Source: Bacillota bacterium (GTDB lineage Bacteria > Bacillota_A > Clostridia > Lachnospirales > Lachnospiraceae). From it: a DNA stretch of 6,716 nucleotides. The first letter of the stretch is position 1; each line of letters opens with the position of its first letter. The stretch lies in contig JAEZSL010000071.1 in the NCBI GenBank assembly GCA_023443925.1, positions 1 through 6,716 on the forward strand, given 5' to 3'. Positions 1 to 6,702 of this stretch are shown piece after piece. The translations under genes were made by a program, and so were the position numbers. The notes beneath the pieces are model-generated. The model searched no databases. It saw only the letters and a program-made list of their open reading frames with translations, and had not been told where the DNA came from.

Positions 1-3000
1 TATGTGCTCTGCCAAAATGGAAAATCTTTGACAACTTAAGACGAAGTCTGGTTCCGTTTAGTAAAACTCTGTTTGTTTTGCTGAATTTGTTATGGATACC
101 AAAAGCATATTACCTGTGGTTACCCCTGGTTTTCTTTAACGATATATTTAATCTGGTTATTCTGTTATTTGCAGTGATTACACAAAAGCTGTTCAGGCCG
201 AAGCTTGCCCTGGTTTATAAAAGTTTCCTTAAAGAAATTGCTACGATGTTCGAAAGAGCCTTCATTGAGTTTACGATTACTCCTTATCGTGCTTATATCG
301 CATTGGATGCAATAGTCAGAACCCTGTACCGTATCTTTATCAGTAAAAAAAATCTGCTGCGCTGGAACACTGCGGAATCAGTGGATGCCTCCATCATCAA
401 TACCAGAAAAGGATATTTTCTTACGATGTGGAGCAATTTTCTTCCGGCGCTGGTACTTGCGGTAATTTTACTGACAGTACAGTTAACCCCGGCAGGAATG
501 ATTCTGACTGCAATCTTAATTGCTGACTGGTGCCTGGCCTTTGAAATTGCATACCGGATCAGTCAGCCGGAAAAGATGCTTCATCAAAGGGATAAGGCAC
601 AAGACAGCGAACTGCTTTTAGACACCGCACGCAGAACCTGGCAGTTTTTTAAGGAATTATCCGGAAAGGAAAATAATTGGCTCTGTCCGGATAATTACCA
701 GATTGGGGTAATTGAAAAAGTCAGCGATAAAACATCGCCGACCAATATAGGCCTTCAGTTTCTGGCAATCCTGTCGGCCAGGGATTTTGGGTTTGAAACC
801 TTAAGCTCTACCGTGGAAACAACAGAAAATCTTATGGAAACCGTCCAGAAAATGTTGAAATGGAAGGGACATCTTTATAACTGGTATCATATTAAAACCT
901 TGGAGGTGCTAAACCCTGCCTATATATCAACGGTGGACAGCGGTAATTACCTGGGACATCTGGTCACCTTAAAAAACGGCCTTCTGGAGCAAATTGATAA
1001 ACCCGTTTATCCGGACAGTTTTCTGTTTGAACTTAAGGCTGCGGTAAAATACAGCAATCAGGAAATTGAGGGAAACACAAACACGCCTGCCGGATATAAA
1101 CTAAAGTTCAGGTATGGGAGTATAGGCGAACTATTGGAAGATCTTGCGGATATCTGGGAAGATTTAAACGAAAGAGAACTTAGGCCGGCTGCGGTTTACC
1201 GCTACAGCAGGCAGCTGAAGAAACTCATTGACTGTTTTGTGGATGAAGTTGCGGCTTTAAAGCTGAAAGAAGTGGGCTTTTCTTCTTATCCTACCCTTCG
1301 CCAAATTGCGGCGGAGGAAAACAAATTTGCAAACACTTTGATTAACCGGATAAAAGCCATCAGTGATAAAATAGACGGTATTTTAGAAAATGTTGATTTC
1401 CGTTTTCTTTTCAACGAAAAGAGACAGCTGTTTCATATCGGATATCATGTATCCTCTCATGTGCTGGATGACGGCTGCTATGATCTGATGGCATCGGAAT
1501 CGGCACTCACAAGCCTTCTTGCCATAGCCATGGGAGAAGTGCCGTTAAAGCATTGGTATAAACTGGGAAGACCCCTTACTATGGTAGGCGGCATTCCATG
1601 TTTCGTATCCTGGAGCGGTACCATGTTCGAATTTTTGATGCCGAATCTGGTATTCAAGGAATATGAAGGTTCCGTTTACGCTTTAACCTCCAGAGCAGCG
1701 GTGCAGCAGCATATGAAGTATGCGAAAGAGGCCGGAATACCCTGGGGAATCTCGGAATCCCAGTATTATCGTTTTGATTTAAACTCGAATTACCAGTACA
1801 AAGCCTTTGGTGTTCCCAAGATAAGGCTTCAGCCGGTCCGCAAAAATTCGCTGGTAGTTGCTCCCTATGCGACGATGCTGGCACTGGATATCGCAGAAGA
1901 GGAAAGCTTGAAGAATCTTTCAAGACTAAAGAAGTTAGGAGCTTTTGGTGATTTCGGTTTTTATGAATCGGTGGATTTTAATATACCAAATTCGGTGGAT
2001 ATGACACCTTACTGTATTGTGAAATCTTATATGGCGCATCATCAGGGTATGAATCTGGCTGCGATTAATAATTATCTGAACGAGGGTATCCTTCGGGAGA
2101 GATTCCATGCAGATATGATGATAAAGGCAGCAGAAGTCCTGCTGGAAGAAAAACGGCAGTCCCATTTGATTTCCATAGCCAAACAGGGATATACAATAAA
2201 AATCGGAAAACCTCTATTTAAAGAAGATATTTACAGCAACCGGTATGTAGGCAGTACAGGTATGAATCCGCCGGTTGTAAATTATCTGTCAAACGGTAAG
2301 TATTCAATGATGATAACATCGGATGGGGACGGCTTCAGTAAATATGAGGACCGGATGCTTTACCGGTGGCGGTCGGATATTTACGCAAATACTGGTAATT
2401 ATATTTATATCAAAGATATGAAGCAAGGTAAGCTTTGGAGTACCACATATCATCCAACAAAAGCAGAACCGGAGGATTACCAGGTAGTATTTAGTCCCCA
2501 CAAAACAGAATTTAAGCGCCGGGACGGAGATATTACAACCCAGATGACAGTCAGCCTGGATTCGGAATATAATTTTGAGATACGTAAGGTTACATTGACT
2601 AATCGCGGAAACGAGGAAAAACAGCTGGAAGTGACCAGTTATCTGGAAGTGGTGGATGATACTCATCTGGCAGAGTTAAGCCATCCGGCTTTTAATAAGC
2701 TTTTTCTGGAAAGTGAGTATCTGGAAGAACAGGAAATCTTTCTTGTAAAAAGAAGAAGGAAAAAAGAAGAGGATAATCCTTATCTTATGCACATGATAAA
2801 AACCGGAACGAAGTTATGCAAAAAAGTAGAGTACGAAAATGACAGAAAACGATTTATTGGAAGAAACAATACCCTGAAAAATCCGGATTCAGTGGTTAAC
2901 AGTATTACCTTTTTTAATAATTCGGGTTTTTGTAATGATCCGATTATGAGTCTTCGGGCACTGCTTTGCGTAGGGCCGGGCGAAACCGCCAGTATTTCTT

Positions 3001-3629
3001 TTATTACCGGTGTGTGCGACAGTAAAGAAGAAGCAATAAAAATAGCAGGGGAATTAAATGTAAGCTACCGTATTGATGATATTCTGGAAAAATTCCGGTT
3101 ACAAACGAACCTGGAATTAAAGTATCTGGAGATTACGAAACCTCAGCTGAATGCTTTTCAGGATCTGATCAGTCCCATCTTTTATCCAACAGGTATTTAC
3201 AGGGGACCGGATGAAAATATAAGACGGAACTTTAAAAATCAAAGCTTCTTATGGAAATTCGGAGTTTCCGGTGATAATCCCATTCTGCTCCTAATGGTCC
3301 GTTCCATAGAGGAGGAAAGAATCGTGAAAGATGTATTAAAAGCCTATGAATATCTTAGAGTCAACCAGGTTATGGTGGATCTGATTATCCTGATTGATTC
3401 CAAACATGGTTATCTGCAGGAGATGGACGATTTAATCAATGATATGACAAGTTCCCTTCGGATTTATGATTCCGCAAGCGAGAAGCCAAGTTTCTTTACA
3501 CTGCATACGTATGATATGATACCGGCAGAAATCGATTTGCTGTATACGGTAGCACGGGTTGTATTTTCAGAGAAGACGGGTATTTATTTTAACAATATAG
3601 AGAATCAGTATGAGTTACTTGAGGAGTAG
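1..3629 (+). CDS. ndvB: Cyclic beta-1,2-glucan synthase (NdvB/CGS type), 5'-truncated by the window and lacking the C-terminal phosphorylase domain
   Basis: The frame is open from base 3 to the TAG at 3627-3629, giving 1208 visible residues, so the start lies upstream. Residues 4-18 (LPKWKIFDNLRRSLV) match the conserved segment that follows the GT84 synthase domain in CGS proteins. Hydrophobic membrane segments occupy about 22-60 and 147-180. The cyclisation domain (glycoamylase-like Pfam PF10091; GH189) follows. Its N-terminal part has ARRTWQFF (about 209), SPTNIGLQ (about 245) and VDSGNYLGHL (about 311). Its core, about 468-718, has HIGYHV, CYDLMASES, WSGTMFE, PWGISES, NFGFYES-like DFGFYES and MAHHQGM (677-683). 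The glutamates at 543, 585 and 655 are candidate active-site acids. Residues about 755-980 form a first GH94-like beta-sandwich (LSNGKYSMMIT, TYHPTKAEPEDY, SHPAFNKLF) without a catalytic GDWND motif. Residues 1000-1208 are the helical linker, ending at the family's LLxxxARVV segment (LLYTVARVVF). By family knowledge it makes and cyclises beta-1,2-glucan from UDP-glucose at the membrane. Normal CGS proteins are about 2800 residues and carry GH94 on the same chain; here a stop precedes it. No start near base 78 is needed. Confidence 0.9.
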   Translation, partial: CALPKWKIFDNLRRSLVPFSKTLFVLLNLLWIPKAYYLWLPLVFFNDIFNLVILLFAVITQKLFRPKLALVYKSFLKEIATMFERAFIEFTITPYRAYIALDAIVRTLYRIFISKKNLLRWNTAESVDASIINTRKGYFLTMWSNFLPALVLAVILLTVQLTPAGMILTAILIADWCLAFEIAYRISQPEKMLHQRDKAQDSELLLDTARRTWQFFKELSGKENNWLCPDNYQIGVIEKVSDKTSPTNIGLQFLAILSARDFGFETLSSTVETTENLMETVQKMLKWKGHLYNWYHIKTLEVLNPAYISTVDSGNYLGHLVTLKNGLLEQIDKPVYPDSFLFELKAAVKYSNQEIEGNTNTPAGYKLKFRYGSIGELLEDLADIWEDLNERELRPAAVYRYSRQLKKLIDCFVDEVAALKLKEVGFSSYPTLRQIAAEENKFANTLINRIKAISDKIDGILENVDFRFLFNEKRQLFHIGYHVSSHVLDDGCYDLMASESALTSLLAIAMGEVPLKHWYKLGRPLTMVGGIPCFVSWSGTMFEFLMPNLVFKEYEGSVYALTSRAAVQQHMKYAKEAGIPWGISESQYYRFDLNSNYQYKAFGVPKIRLQPVRKNSLVVAPYATMLALDIAEEESLKNLSRLKKLGAFGDFGFYESVDFNIPNSVDMTPYCIVKSYMAHHQGMNLAAINNYLNEGILRERFHADMMIKAAEVLLEEKRQSHLISIAKQGYTIKIGKPLFKEDIYSNRYVGSTGMNPPVVNYLSNGKYSMMITSDGDGFSKYEDRMLYRWRSDIYANTGNYIYIKDMKQGKLWSTTYHPTKAEPEDYQVVFSPHKTEFKRRDGDITTQMTVSLDSEYNFEIRKVTLTNRGNEEKQLEVTSYLEVVDDTHLAELSHPAFNKLFLESEYLEEQEIFLVKRRRKKEEDNPYLMHMIKTGTKLCKKVEYENDRKRFIGRNNTLKNPDSVVNSITFFNNSGFCNDPIMSLRALLCVGPGETASISFITGVCDSKEEAIKIAGELNVSYRIDDILEKFRLQTNLELKYLEITKPQLNAFQDLISPIFYPTGIYRGPDENIRRNFKNQSFLWKFGVSGDNPILLLMVRSIEEERIVKDVLKAYEYLRVNQVMVDLIILIDSKHGYLQEMDDLINDMTSSLRIYDSASEKPSFFTLHTYDMIPAEIDLLYTVARVVFSEKTGIYFNNIENQYELLEE

Positions 3630-3643
3630 ATAAAAGCTGCGAG

Positions 3644-3711
3644 CATTTTTAATCTTTCTATATAAGCAGTACCACATTTCAGCTTGCCATATGGATGGGT
3701 ATTATCGTGAA
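3644..3711 (+). repeat. 68-bp direct repeat, copy A
   Basis: It opens with the 18-mer CATTTTTAATCTTTCTAT (3644-3661), shared exactly with copy B at 3796. Gap-free alignment at an offset of 152 bp gives 55 identities in 68 positions. The differences cluster at 3672-3680, the part that forms the hairpin in copy B; in copy A that stem is not preserved. After the core comes GTGAAA (3707-3712), which can pair with TTTCAC (3723-3728). Confidence 0.8.
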
Positions 3712-3795
3712 AGAATAAGTAATTTCACACGCCATATTATAGCAGTACTGAAGTGGACTTGCGAAATGATGTGTATTAGTTTGAAAAATGCGTTT

Positions 3796-3863
3796 CATTT
3801 TTAATCTTTCTATTTAGGCAGTATCGCAAGCAAGCTTGCGATATACATGGGTATTAGTGTGAA
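3796..3863 (+). repeat. 68-bp direct repeat, copy B
   Basis: This is the second copy of the block at 3644-3711, exactly 152 bp (two 76-bp periods) downstream, with 55 of 68 identical positions. It has the best preserved core, ATGGGTATTAGTGTGAA at 3847-3863, and contains the perfect 9-bp stem at 3822-3843. Confidence 0.8.
3822..3843 (+). repeat. Perfect 9-bp stem-loop in repeat unit 3
   Basis: TATCGCAAG (3822-3830) and CTTGCGATA (3835-3843) are exact reverse complements around the loop CAAG. The stem starts immediately after the GCAG of the unit anchor, as in the unit at 3981. No T-tract follows, so it does not look like an intrinsic terminator. Confidence 0.8.
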
Positions 3864-3867
3864 TTGC

Positions 3868-3886
3868 CTCGCGAAATGCATGCGAG
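3868..3886 (+). repeat. Second stem-loop of repeat unit 3
   Basis: CTCGC (3868-3872) pairs with GCGAG (3882-3886), and a G-U pair can extend the stem inward. The loop includes AAATGCA. It follows the conserved core at 3847-3863, giving a hairpin-core-hairpin layout. The string GCGAAATG inside it also occurs at 3761 in unit 2. Confidence 0.55.
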
Positions 3887-3896
3887 TCATTAGAAG

Positions 3897-3918
3897 AATA
3901 GCAAAAGAGGCTATTTTT
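3897..3918 (+). terminator. Weak candidate intrinsic terminator downstream of gene 1
   Basis: AATAGC (3897-3902) pairs with GCTATT (3910-3915) across a 7-base loop, and the T-run at 3914-3918 overlaps the end of the stem. The stem is short and A/T-rich, so it is only a weak candidate. If it works, transcription of gene 2 would depend on read-through or on a promoter I could not identify. Confidence 0.3.
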
Positions 3919-3926
3919 CAGGATTT

Positions 3927-3969
3927 ATGCCCGAAAGGCATGGGCGTTAGTGTAAAGGACATTTCACAC
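3927..3969 (+). repeat. Paired stem-loops of repeat unit 4
   Basis: ATGCC (3927-3931) pairs with GGCAT (3937-3941) around CGAAA. An alternative pairing uses GCCC (3929-3932) with GGGC (3942-3945). After the core, GTGTAAA (3950-3956) pairs with TTTCACAC (3962-3969) with one bulged C. The string ATTTCACAC here (3961-3969) also occurs at 3722-3730 in unit 1, showing that the second-stem element is shared between units. This unit lacks a clear GCAGTA anchor. Confidence 0.55.
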
Positions 3970-3984
3970 CCTGATTTGAGGCAG

Positions 3985-4008
3985 TAAACCATGCTGGCAG
4001 ATGGTTTA
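3985..4008 (+). promoter_or_regulatory. 8-bp hairpin of the last repeat unit, in the leader of the GH94 gene
   Basis: TAAACCAT (3985-3992) and ATGGTTTA (4001-4008) are perfect reverse complements around an 8-base loop. It begins right after GCAG (3981-3984), the same relative position as the unit-3 stem, and is followed by a decayed core at 4013. It ends 23 bases before the Shine-Dalgarno sequence at 4032, so in an mRNA it would sit in the 5' leader of gene 2. A role in translation or mRNA stability is possible but is inference. Confidence 0.5.
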
Positions 4009-4031
4009 TGCTATGGCAATTATCAGGTTTT

Positions 4032-4039
4032 AAGGAGGG
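4032..4039 (+). promoter_or_regulatory. Ribosome binding site fixing a TTG start for the GH94 gene
   Basis: AAGGAGGG lies 7 bases before the in-frame TTG at 4047. The only nearby in-frame ATG (4008) has no comparable purine-rich site upstream and lies inside the 3985-4008 hairpin, so the TTG is the better start. Confidence 0.85.
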
Positions 4040-4046
4040 CAAAATT

Positions 4047-6479
4047 TTGGACACAGCATATGCACCAACAACACAGGAGAAAGAAACAGAAAATTACGAA
4101 TATTTTAACGGCTTCGGGGCATTTGCCTGTGAGGGCAGGGAGTATGAAATACTGCTGGAGGGTAATAACAGGCCGCCGGCACCCTGGATTAATGTTGTCG
4201 CAAATAATAAATTTGGCTTTCAGATATCGGAATCGGGTGCAGGCTTTACCTGGAGTGTTAACAGCAGGGAGAATAAGCTTACACCCTGGTCCAACGACCC
4301 TGTCAGTGACAGCGCCTCCGAAGCAATCTATATTCTGGACGAAATATCCGATGAGGTGATGACGCCCATGTCACTGGGAAGATCGGATCGGGGTGTTTAC
4401 CGGGTAAGGCATGGTTTTGGATACAGCCGTTTTCTTCACGAGGAAGCACTCCTGGAACAGGAACTGACGGTTTTTACCCCTTTAGAGGAGTCATTAAAAC
4501 TATGGAACCTTAAGCTGACAAACCATTCGGATAAAGTAAAATATTTAAGTTTGACCTATTATGTGGAATGGGTACTGGGCACCCAAAGGGAGCAGACCAA
4601 TCCCTATATTCTGACTGCTTACGACAATGAGCATGAATATTTATATGGAAAAAACCTTTATACCCTGAACTTTCAAAACAGTTATACTTACATGTTTTCC
4701 AATGAGATGATTGTTGGTTATACCGGTGACAGACAGGAGTTTCTGGGCCAGAAAGGCAGTATCCGGGACCCTAGGGGGGCGGAAGTCAAACTATCCTGCA
4801 AAACAGGTGTGTGCTACGATCCCTGCGGAGCAATCCAGGTAACTGTGGCAATACAGCCCCAGGAAAGCAAGACGGTGCTGTTTGGGCTTGGGCAGAGTAA
4901 TAACCTTAAGGAGATACACAACATCAGAAGCAAATATAAAGACGTTGCCGCCGGGGAAGCAGAATTGGATAGGGTGAAAGCCTATTGGAATAAGTTATTG
5001 GGAACCGTTCAGGTGAAGACAAAGGACAGGGCAATTGATATCCTGGTTAACGGCTGGCTGCTCTATCAGACAATATCTTGCCGTATTAATGCAAGGGCAG
5101 GCTTTTATCAGTGCGGGGGAGCTTATGGATACCGGGATCAGCTTCAGGATACCCTCTCGCTTCTCTTTACAGATTCAAGTATATTGCGCAGGCAAATCTT
5201 AATTGCCTGCAGCAGACAATTTGAGGAAGGGGATGTGCAGCATTGGTGGCATCCTCCTATGGGAATCGGGGTACGAACAAAAATAACCGATGATTTACTA
5301 TGGCTGCCCTATTGTACCGCCGCTTATATTAAAAGCACCGGGGATACATCTATATTAAAAGAACCGGTGCCCTATATCAAAGGTCCGGTACTTACAGAAG
5401 AGCAGCATGATGTTATGTTTACCCCCGAAATATCCGAGCTTTCCGAAAATGTTTATGAACATTGTAAAAAAACAATAGACAGGACCAGCTTCGGAGAACA
5501 TGGACTTCCTCTCATGGGAGGCGGCGATTGGAATGATGGCATGAATGAAGTTGGAATAGCCGGAAAGGGAGAAAGCGTATGGCTGGCCTGGTTTTTCTAC
5601 ACCGTATTGGGTGATTTCATTCCTTTGTGTTATCAGGAAGATGATGAGGCTTACGGACAGGAACTGGAGCAGAAACGGGAAATCCTATTGCAAAACATTG
5701 AAGAACATGCCTGGGATGGAGAGTGGTATCTCAGGGCCTTTTATGACGATGGGTCAAAGCTTGGTTCAAAGGAAAATGACGAGTGCAGAATCGATTCCAT
5801 CAGTCAGTCCTGGAGCGTCATATCGAAAGGGGCTAAAGAAGAGCGGACAAAAACGGCAATGCAGTCTGCATGGCGGTATCTGGTCATGGAGGAAGAAGCA
5901 CTATCCTTACTTTTAGCACCTCCCTTTAATAAGACCACTAAAAATCCTGGTTATATTAAGAACTATATCCCCGGTATCCGGGAAAACGGAGGCCAGTATA
6001 CCCATGCGGCGGCCTGGCTGGCGATCGCTACATCCATGCTGCACGACTATAACATGGCAGAAACCCTGTTCTCCATACTAAACCCCATTCATATTACGAA
6101 AAACAGGAAAGATGCGCTCCGGTACGAGAAAGAACCTTATGTAATGACTGCGGATATATCCCTCAGCCCGCCCTATACCGGGAGAGGTGGCTGGAGCTGG
6201 TATACAGGTTCTGCAGGCTGGATGTATCAGGGGCTGGTAAGCTGGTATTTAGGCATTCGCAAAGAGGGGAATGAATTAATCATTGATCCGGCCACACCGG
6301 CCAGTTTCGGCGATTTTTCCGTTGAATATAAGTATGGGAATTCCCTTTATGAAATCAGCGTTGAGAGCAGAACCAAGGGAACGCTGACAACAGAAGCAAT
6401 CACTGTGGATGACAGGTTAGTCAAGGGAAACAGAGTTTTGCTGGTGGATGATGGTGAAAAGCACCGGATTGTAGTATAG
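4047..6479 (+). CDS. GH94 beta-1,2-glucan phosphorylase, equivalent to the detached C-terminal domain of cyclic beta-1,2-glucan synthase
   Basis: The protein has 810 residues from the TTG start. Residues about 16-290 form the GH94 N-terminal beta-sandwich: YFNGFGAFACEGREYEI, PPAPWINVVANNKFGFQ, ENKLTPWSNDPVSD and YVEWVLG match the C-terminal section of NdvB/CGS closely. The (alpha/alpha)6 catalytic barrel follows, with GYRDQLQD (R363, D364, D368; glucose-binding region), QHWWHPPMGIGVRTK, GDWNDGM (493-499, containing the catalytic general-acid Asp), THAAAWLA (H653, phosphate-site region) and GRGGWSWYTGSAGW (712-725). The C-terminus ends in a family-typical LLVDDGEKHRIVV. All GH94 hallmarks are present, so it should be active. 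The likely reaction is reversible phosphorolysis of beta-1,2-glucan to glucose 1-phosphate, which in CGS controls ring size. There is no signal peptide or membrane segment, so it should be cytosolic. A separately acting 1,2-beta-oligoglucan phosphorylase is the main alternative, but known stand-alone enzymes are longer, about 1100 residues, because they keep the extra N-terminal module that here sits in gene 1. Confidence 0.9.
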   Translation: MDTAYAPTTQEKETENYEYFNGFGAFACEGREYEILLEGNNRPPAPWINVVANNKFGFQISESGAGFTWSVNSRENKLTPWSNDPVSDSASEAIYILDEISDEVMTPMSLGRSDRGVYRVRHGFGYSRFLHEEALLEQELTVFTPLEESLKLWNLKLTNHSDKVKYLSLTYYVEWVLGTQREQTNPYILTAYDNEHEYLYGKNLYTLNFQNSYTYMFSNEMIVGYTGDRQEFLGQKGSIRDPRGAEVKLSCKTGVCYDPCGAIQVTVAIQPQESKTVLFGLGQSNNLKEIHNIRSKYKDVAAGEAELDRVKAYWNKLLGTVQVKTKDRAIDILVNGWLLYQTISCRINARAGFYQCGGAYGYRDQLQDTLSLLFTDSSILRRQILIACSRQFEEGDVQHWWHPPMGIGVRTKITDDLLWLPYCTAAYIKSTGDTSILKEPVPYIKGPVLTEEQHDVMFTPEISELSENVYEHCKKTIDRTSFGEHGLPLMGGGDWNDGMNEVGIAGKGESVWLAWFFYTVLGDFIPLCYQEDDEAYGQELEQKREILLQNIEEHAWDGEWYLRAFYDDGSKLGSKENDECRIDSISQSWSVISKGAKEERTKTAMQSAWRYLVMEEEALSLLLAPPFNKTTKNPGYIKNYIPGIRENGGQYTHAAAWLAIATSMLHDYNMAETLFSILNPIHITKNRKDALRYEKEPYVMTADISLSPPYTGRGGWSWYTGSAGWMYQGLVSWYLGIRKEGNELIIDPATPASFGDFSVEYKYGNSLYEISVESRTKGTLTTEAITVDDRLVKGNRVLLVDDGEKHRIVV

Positions 6480-6489
6480 TTTCCTTAGT

Positions 6490-6571
6490 AAGGGTTGTTG
6501 CAAATGAAAACCATATTCTCGCCAGGAGAGGATGGATTTGAACTTTGCCGCAGCCCTTTTATCAACTTTTT
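6490..6571 (+). terminator. Long nested stem-loop with T-tract after the GH94 gene; probable intrinsic terminator
   Basis: The outer arms are 6490-6504 (AAGGGTTGTTGCAAA) and 6544-6558 (TTTGCCGCAGCCCTT). They pair over 15 positions as RNA, with two G-U pairs and one mismatch. Inside, CCATATTCTC (6511-6520) pairs imperfectly with GAGAGGATGG (6526-6535) around GCCAG. The outer stem runs into TTTT at 6557-6560, and a second T-run lies at 6567-6571. It begins 11 bases after the stop codon of gene 2. It is longer than a typical intrinsic terminator, so a structured leader or attenuator of the downstream gene is an alternative. Confidence 0.65.
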
Positions 6572-6640
6572 GAGTTAGAGAGTAAGTTGACTTGAATGTT
6601 TCGTAGCCACTACTTAAAGAAAGAGAGGCTTCCGTTATAA

Positions 6641-6666
6641 ATTACTATATGTTATTATATGGTAAT
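6641..6666. promoter_or_regulatory. Operator-like imperfect palindrome upstream of the third gene
   Basis: ATTACTATAT (6641-6650) and ATATGGTAAT (6657-6666) form an inverted repeat with 9 of 10 matching positions and a 6-base centre. It overlaps TATTAT (6653-6658), a possible -10 element, with a poor -35 candidate TTCCGT at 6630-6635 placed 17 bases upstream. The form would suit a dimeric helix-turn-helix repressor such as a MarR- or TetR-type protein. A/T-richness makes chance symmetry possible. Confidence 0.35.
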
Positions 6667-6676
6667 AAATAATACA

Positions 6677-6688
6677 TGATTATAATCA
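6677..6688. promoter_or_regulatory. Perfect 12-bp palindrome abutting a ribosome binding site
   Basis: TGATTATAATCA is its own reverse complement and ends on the first A of the AGGAGG at 6688-6693. It could be a protein-binding site. The palindrome has no loop, so it is unlikely to form a stable RNA hairpin by itself. Confidence 0.3.
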
Positions 6689-6693
6689 GGAGG
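6688..6693 (+). promoter_or_regulatory. Ribosome binding site of the third gene
   Basis: AGGAGG is located 9 bases before the ATG at 6703. It is a canonical Firmicute spacing and supports a real gene start at the right edge. Confidence 0.8.
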
Positions 6694-6702
6694 TTAAACT
6701 AT

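Larger units (their letters stand above)
3644..4030. repeat. Degenerate tandem array of ~76-bp hairpin-bearing units between the two genes
   Basis: This fills most of the 417-bp gap between the genes, and no ORF in it looks coding. The hexamer GCAGTA recurs at 3666, 3742, 3818 and 3981; the first two steps are exactly 76 bp. Downstream of each anchor, or in the same unit, lies a variant of ATGGGTATTAGTGTGAA: ATGGGTATTATCGTGAA at 3695, ATGTGTATTAGTTTGAA at 3769, ATGGGTATTAGTGTGAA at 3847 and ATGGGCGTTAGTGTAAA at 3940. A decayed fifth core (ATGGCAATTATCAGG) lies at 4013. Several units hold a stem-loop before the core and another after it. The array looks like a family of dispersed intergenic repeats or a small structured-RNA cluster; I do not recognise a named family. 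No convincing promoter was found inside it. Confidence 0.75.

Noticed and set aside
1654..2666. Antisense ORFs inside gene 1 (1654-1923, 1935-2165, 2304-2666).
   Set aside because: They lie opposite conserved cyclisation and beta-sandwich sequence, and their translations resemble no protein.
78..3629. A start of gene 1 at the TTG at base 78.
   Set aside because: The frame stays open to the left edge, and the upstream residues (LPKWKIFDNLRRSLV) match the conserved CGS segment, so the gene begins outside the window.
3644..4030. A CRISPR array.
   Set aside because: The units are degenerate, about 76 bp long, and vary at their stems; there are no identical short repeats with unique spacers of constant length and no cas genes.
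3627..4047. Stop-codon readthrough or frameshifting joining the two genes into one protein.
   Set aside because: The frame after the TAG meets further stops, for example TAA at 3663 and TGA at 3972, and gene 2 has its own strong ribosome binding site.
3991..4359. A 122-codon forward ORF overlapping the start of the GH94 gene.
   Set aside because: It has no ribosome binding site, it overlaps the well-supported GH94 frame and its translation has no recognisable domain.
5611..5916. A 101-codon forward ORF inside the GH94 gene.
   Set aside because: It is an out-of-frame shadow of the conserved GH94 barrel.
6505..6545. A tRNA 3'-end remnant on the minus strand (GTTCAAATCC followed by a CCTCTCC stretch).
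   Set aside because: The T-arm stem does not pair, no other arms or CCA end follow, and the bases are better explained by the long hairpin at 6490-6558.
6587..6616. A sigma-70 promoter using TTGACT at 6587 as its -35 element.
   Set aside because: No acceptable -10 hexamer lies 16-19 bases downstream; the best option, TACTTA, is too poor.
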